A stretch of DNA of 64,000 nucleotides from Chrysomallon squamiferum (lineage: Eukaryota; Mollusca; Gastropoda; Neomphalida; Peltospiridae), in assembly GCA_012295275.1 (NCBI GenBank), contig CM022674.1, positions 11,341,528 through 11,405,527 of the forward strand, given 5' to 3'. Numbering within the stretch: the first letter of the stretch is position 1; the number at the start of each line of letters is the position of its first letter. A program made the position numbers and the translations under genes. This document shows, in pieces, positions 59,677 through 64,000 of the stretch. Under the pieces are notes generated by a model. It was not told the DNA's origin. It was given only the letters and a program-made list of their open reading frames with translations, and did no database searches.

Positions 59677-60571
59677 AATGAACAAAAAGTTTAAAATTCG
59701 ATTCTACAAAATATTTCACTATGGTTCAGGAACCTTGAGTAGAGGCTCGAACCACTCAGCTCAAGAAAAACTTGATTTCATTTTAACGAGGCTTTTGTGT
59801 ATGGGTGACCAGGTTATATTTGTTCTCGTGTAAAATGCAATCAATAATTCCATAACAGTTATTTCAACTGATCAGATACGTTCGAGTCTATAAATAAACA
59901 AAAAAACCAACAACCATGCCATGCCACAAGTTAAAATAAAACGACACAGAAATTCCAAACAACAAACCAGCAAAAATAAAAATATCAGCAAATAATAAAA
60001 CACAACTTTAAAAATAAATTAAATACTAATAATAATCAAATCAAAATATTTTTTATAAAAAAAAGATTGTAAAAAAAAAAGTAAAAAATCAAAATCAACA
60101 CACATCAAAACGCAAAATATTAAATTCGTCTGGATTCGATATATATATGATTAACAATTTTTAATAGTAATATTTTATTTTTAAAAGTGTATGTCATTTG
60201 CGAGTAGATGCTATTAACTGTAAAAATTTAATTATTTTCATTACATTTTCTACTTTAAATGACATTTTTTGAAGTATTTTAAAAATTAATATTTTAAGAT
60301 ACTAACTTTACTTTTTTAAATTCATATGTAATAATATATTTTATTATCATTATTTTATAATATCTAACTAATTTAAATATTTAAATAATATCGCTGGTGC
60401 TAGTTTTTATAATCGATATAATCGAAAGACGTAGTTTTCGTAATTAGTATTTCAGCCATGTTAGTTAAACAACTTTCGGTTCATGCGAACTTACAAATTG
60501 TTTTGTGTCAACTTAAGTCAAGACTGAAAGGGTAGAGAAACCTTTAGCATTAATAGAAGTAATTAATTATA

Positions 60572-60657
<86 letters not shown>

Positions 60658-60877
60658 AGTAACAATTATTTTATTCTACAAATAGCATCTGCGTAACGAA
60701 TTTTTAAATAACAATAAAGAAGAACACTAGTAATTAAACCTGCGTTATTATCATAATGAAAAAAAAATTCGCAAATAAAAAAGTAATAAAAAATAAATAA
60801 CTTCAAAGATTTTATTAAATATAAATATATATAAATAAATACATAAATAAATAAATATAAAATAAATAAATAAATAA

Positions 60878-60919
<42 letters not shown>

Positions 60920-61149
60920 ATAAGTATAACTATTTAAATAAATAAACAAACAAACAAATAGACAAACAAATAGACAGATAAACAAGACTAACCTTTTGTT
61001 GTCTTGCTCTGTTTTGTCGCTCAGTTCATACGTCATGGCGTTGTACGACGACTGGGAAGTTTTGCCACAAACATACGTCTCGTGACGTCGCAGGGCGACC
61101 TTTGACCTGAACACTTCGCCACACTGTGAACACGGGTAAGCTCGATCAT
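52134..61149 (-). CDS. MECOM: PRDM3/PRDM16 (MECOM/EVI1)-like zinc-finger regulator, 3' part
   Basis: Exons on the minus strand: 61149-60993, 54919-54817, 54149-52134 (stop 52136-52134), all in phase, giving 757 residues here. The N-terminal zinc-finger array begins with a C2HC finger ([20 protein letters not shown]), then [20 protein letters not shown], then [52 protein letters not shown] and IKCKDCGQ, matching EVI1/PRDM16 almost word for word. A disordered Pro/Ser middle carries two CtBP-binding motifs, PFDLSKK and PLDLSKK. Three C-terminal fingers end RHLKKHE, and [14 protein letters not shown] matches the vertebrate tail. The family binds DNA and histone-modifying repressors to set cell fate. 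The PR (SET-like) exons must lie beyond 64000, so this is partial. The fly homologue is hamlet. One vertebrate N-terminal finger (the CKECDQVF finger) has no counterpart. Confidence 0.93.
54150..54816. other. MECOM-like intron between last two exons
   Basis: CAA/AAT/ACA and GAT triplet fields over most of its length (54155-54490). They prolong the downstream exon's reading frame without being coding. Confidence 0.85.
54817..54919 (-). CDS. MECOM: MECOM-like exon with WKSNLIRH finger
   Basis: After CTTTCAG. Encodes [20 protein letters not shown], then [14 protein letters not shown]. The intron splits the last two histidines of the finger; the next exon supplies IAH. Donor CAG|GTATGT. Confidence 0.92.
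54920..57170. other. MECOM-like intron, proximal part
   Basis: AAT array at 55468-55565, complex patch at 55640-55990 with inverted AACTACG/CGTAGTT words, GAT array at 56497-56541, and A/T-rich filler. No exon seen. Confidence 0.7.
55468..55565. repeat. (AAT)n microsatellite
   Basis: About 30 AAT units, then CAAATAAA words. Confidence 0.95.
57170..57990. repeat. Degenerate ACTTCAATTTCAGT repeat tract
   Basis: GCTTATTTAATACTTCAATT plus TCAGT is tandem with an exact 25-bp period at 57291, 57316 and 57341. Diverged versions (CACTTCAGTTTCAATTA, TACTTCAAATTCAGC, TACTTCAAATCAAG) recur over some 800 bp. In a MECOM-like intron. Confidence 0.7.
58000..58430. promoter_or_regulatory. MECOM: Complex intronic block
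   Basis: Repeat-free, with repeated ACCTG words (CACCTTGATAGTGTACCTG, GGACACCTGTACAGG, TTACCTGTCTCTACCTGG) forming a cluster of E-box/ZEB-like CACCTG and ACCTG sites. Possible enhancer. Confidence 0.35.
58440..58584. mobile_element. Possible MITE with CAGGGG ends
   Basis: Begins CAGGGGGCGAACG and ends GATCCGCCCCTG; the inverse of the end, CAGGGGCGGATC, matches the start imperfectly. Shares the GATCCGCCCCTGG end with 22900-22912. No convincing target duplication. Confidence 0.35.
59230..60570. other. MECOM-like intron, distal part
   Basis: Complex patch at 59230-59440, ATT/TTTA arrays at 59525-59675, a hairpin-like CTTGAG..CTCAAG with a minus-strand GGTTCGAGCC B-box word at 59735-59765, then A/T-rich DNA. 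No exon seen. Confidence 0.6.
60571..60657. repeat. (GA)n microsatellite
   Basis: About 43 uninterrupted units, 335 bp from the 3' edge of the C2HC-finger exon. Confidence 0.97.
60815..60960. repeat. AAAT/TA compound tract beside exon
   Basis: AAAT repeats, (TA) at 60882-60914, then CAAATA units, just inside the intron. They extend the exon's open frame artificially. Confidence 0.9.
60993..61149 (-). CDS. MECOM: MECOM-like exon with C2HC zinc finger 1
   Basis: After TTTGTAG. Encodes [40 protein letters not shown], then [12 protein letters not shown]. Its C-x2-C-x12-H-x4-C spacing equals EVI1's atypical first finger. Donor AG|GTTAGT, phase 2. Confidence 0.88.
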
Positions 61150-62347
61150 CTACAAAACAAACTCACAGTTAAACGAAGGAATCGCAACTATCTGAAACAC
61201 GTGTAAATGATATCATCACACGAAAGTTATAGAGACAAAACATGCAATATAACATGATGCCACCAGATATGATAATGATATGATGTCATACGATGTCATA
61301 TGATATAGATAATTTGCTATGATATTGTCATAGATATGTTCTGTATAATATTAAATACTTAATGTTTTTAAATCTATATTCTCTCTCTCTCTCTCTCTTT
61401 CTGTCTCTGTCTCTGTCTCTATCTCTCTCTATCTGTCTCTCTCTTCCTCCCTCTCTCTGTTTTTCTGTTACCCTACCCACCCCCTTTTTCTTCATTTTAC
61501 TGTCTGTCATCTCATTCCCTCTCCAAACTACGACTTTAACATTCTATTCTCATCTACAAAATCCTCTCCTTCACAAGATACGAGCCATAGCAACCGATGT
61601 TAGGACAGACCGTTAACCGTGAGCGATGGTAAAGATTTTTTCGATCCGAAAACGACACAAAAAGACGAGGCATTGTGCGCGGGTATTAACTCGATGGCTG
61701 ACACCGAGAGAAAAGTGATTTACTGTAACTAACATTTGCTCTTCTTATCAAATCTCAAGACGGGATTTCAAGAGTGGTTATTTCCTGGCTTTTATATAAT
61801 ATAAATTGATATCACATCCATGAGTATATTTATTAGTGTTCCTTTATGTAACAGCAAGAAATATGATATCCCTGTATACATTAGTTTTTTTTTTTATTAT
61901 TAATTTTATAATATAAATTGAAATTACATCTTTGTATATATATTAGTTTTTCATTTATTTCACATAAACTGATAATCACATCCCTTTGTACATTTATTAG
62001 TTTTCGTTTATATAATACAAATAATTATCACATCCCTGTATAGATTAGTTTTAATTTATGCAGTATAAGTTAATATCACATCTCTCTGATGAGGAGGGAT
62101 GTGTATAAAAAGGCCACTCATTGCTAATTCCAAGCAAAAAGTTCTAGAGTGAGTTTTATATATTATGAATGATCCAGTAGCAGAAACCAGTAACTTAATA
62201 ACAGATAACAGAAAATATGTTGTTTTATGTCATTAATAAAAATGTAAATAGTCGAACAGACAATTAAACACACATATACGCACAAACGCACACACACATA
62301 TGCAAATGTACTAGTTTAAAAATGTGTTATATATTTAATAGAAACAA

Positions 62348-62386
<39 letters not shown>

Positions 62387-62613
62387 GTAAATAAATATAT
62401 AAATTTTAATACAGTATGTTTTAGCTTTTAAGATTTGAAGAATTAAAGAGATCTTTAAAAATCTGATACGAGGGAAATAGATATACTGATACGTGTATTT
62501 TAGATAAAGTAGACAGACAGACAGAGAGACAGATATACAGACAGATAGCTACATAAACAAATAGATATATAGGTAGATTTGATTAATTAAGATAATCAAG
62601 AAATAAATTTGAC

Positions 62614-62660
<47 letters not shown>

Positions 62661-64000
62661 CAATAATAACATACATAACATAATCAGCGAAAAATTAAAT
62701 TCATTTTTATATAAAAATATATATAAATGAACAACAAAAAATGTTTAAAATCTTGTTTTTTTTGTGGGTTTTTTAAATGATAAGCATAATGTAAAACATT
62801 CAAATTTTAAAATGTTAACAAATCTGGAGAAAAAAAAATACTTATAAAAATAAAAAATAAAATAATAAAAAAAGAAATAAAAAAAGAATAAAAAGATAAA
62901 AAATGAAAAATATATTTACTTTATTTTTTTTTTGTATTATTATTATTGTTGTTATTTATATGTGTTAACATTTTCTGATTATAAATTAAATATATGAAGT
63001 TTTTTTAGATCTCTAAACTTATTGGCACTTCAGTTTACGTGTGTGATTCAACAGTTGTCAGCTACGTGTTTGAGTTAACGCAGTTTTAATGAAACAGACT
63101 CCAGATCACTTGTAGACAACGGTTCAGAGGCGACAGTTTCGTGTCGTGCACAATCCTGCACTCAAACTAACCCCATATGAATATTCATAAATATCTTTCT
63201 TTTTCTTAACCCCACTCCTTTTTTTTTATCTTATCTTTTATTTATTTTTTTTTATTTTTTTAATAAATGGCATGGGTATTTGTAAAATGGTCTCTACTGT
63301 AATAAACTTATGAAGAAAATACAGATAGAATAGTTTTTAAAAATCAATAAAGGTTAATGAATAATAAAATAATCTTCTGTAATAAAATGACGTTATTTCA
63401 TTATCAGTCCCATCTTTACCGATTATGAATTGCGTCATGAATATTAATTAGTTTTCTTCTGTCATTCAGAGCATTTAAATTGTGGAGATTTAAAAGTCGC
63501 AAACTCACTAGGTGATTTTAAAAAAAACAAATTAAATTTTTATTTTTTATTTTTTTTTATGACGCTGAAATTTGATCGGATTACTGCATAAAAAGCCAAA
63601 AAAAAAGTAGTTCCTTGTTTTCTCTCTCTCTATATAATTACTTTAAGATTATACCGTTACATTTTATATATTTAAATAATACTTTTTAATTATTATTTTA
63701 ATAAATTTGTTTAAATTCTGAGTCAAACTGATAATGCAGCTTTACCTAGTAACAGTTTTTAAAATATTTAACTAAAGAATCAACTTAGTGAATGGACGAT
63801 ATTCAAAATAAACGAAACAAGATCAAATAAAATAAATAAACAAAATGAACGAACACAAATAAACAAAAATTCATTATATAAATATAAATAAACAAAAGTT
63901 ATTTATCTGCATGCTCTACAAAATAACATCATTAAATAAATAAGTAAATAAATAATATTACGTAAATTATAAATAAACTTTAAAAACTTCAGACAAAAAA
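61150..64000. other. MECOM-like upstream intron to window end
   Basis: CT-rich run at 61380-61460, a repeat-free patch at 61560-61760, AT-rich DNA with ATCACATCCCTGTATA words repeated at about 61815-62085, AAAT at 62348-62395, AAT at 62616-62656, and a complex patch at 63020-63180. No exon recognised; PR-domain exons are expected beyond the edge. Confidence 0.6.

Overview
The window looks like a piece of an AT-rich invertebrate animal nuclear genome. All splice junctions I could place are GT-AG, introns run from a few hundred bases to about 6 kb, microsatellites fill introns and intergenic DNA, and every recognisable gene is a metazoan family. A mollusc is my best guess, from the style of the PRDM3/16 protein and several copies of a TTATCTCCCTT-like word that I remember as common in mollusc DNA. 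That is inference, not proof.

Layout: (1) 192-2952, minus strand: a five-exon centrin-like EF-hand protein gene. Its third EF-hand is missing from the spliced product. A decayed-looking exon for it, with an in-frame TGA, lies in the last intron. (2) 2953-4253: a divergent intergenic region. (3) 4254-9470, plus strand: an eight-exon, 350-residue SUMF2-like gene, a paralogue of formylglycine-generating enzyme that lacks the catalytic cysteines. Its introns hold large (TTTA), (CACATA), (GA) and (CTA) arrays. (4) 9471 to about 51.5 kb: roughly 42 kb without a convincing protein gene. Here microsatellite fields alternate with blocks of complex, CpG-bearing sequence rich in palindromic factor-binding words; I read these as candidate cis-regulatory elements. 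The same stretch holds a possible new dispersed repeat family, tRNA-like SINE candidates, a 78-bp-class tandem repeat and a possible MITE. (5) 52134-61149 and beyond, minus strand: the 3' part of a PRDM3/PRDM16 (MECOM/EVI1) zinc-finger regulator, with three exons here. The PR-domain exons would lie beyond the right edge.

The SUMF2-like and MECOM-like genes converge on the desert. A transcription-factor gene beside a large complex intergenic region fits the known pattern of developmental regulators with distant enhancers, so the non-coding blocks are the most promising unexplored part. I found no virus, CRISPR array, rRNA gene or intact transposon gene. Exon boundaries were deduced by hand from reading frame, splice consensus and family similarity; all three models keep phase across every junction.
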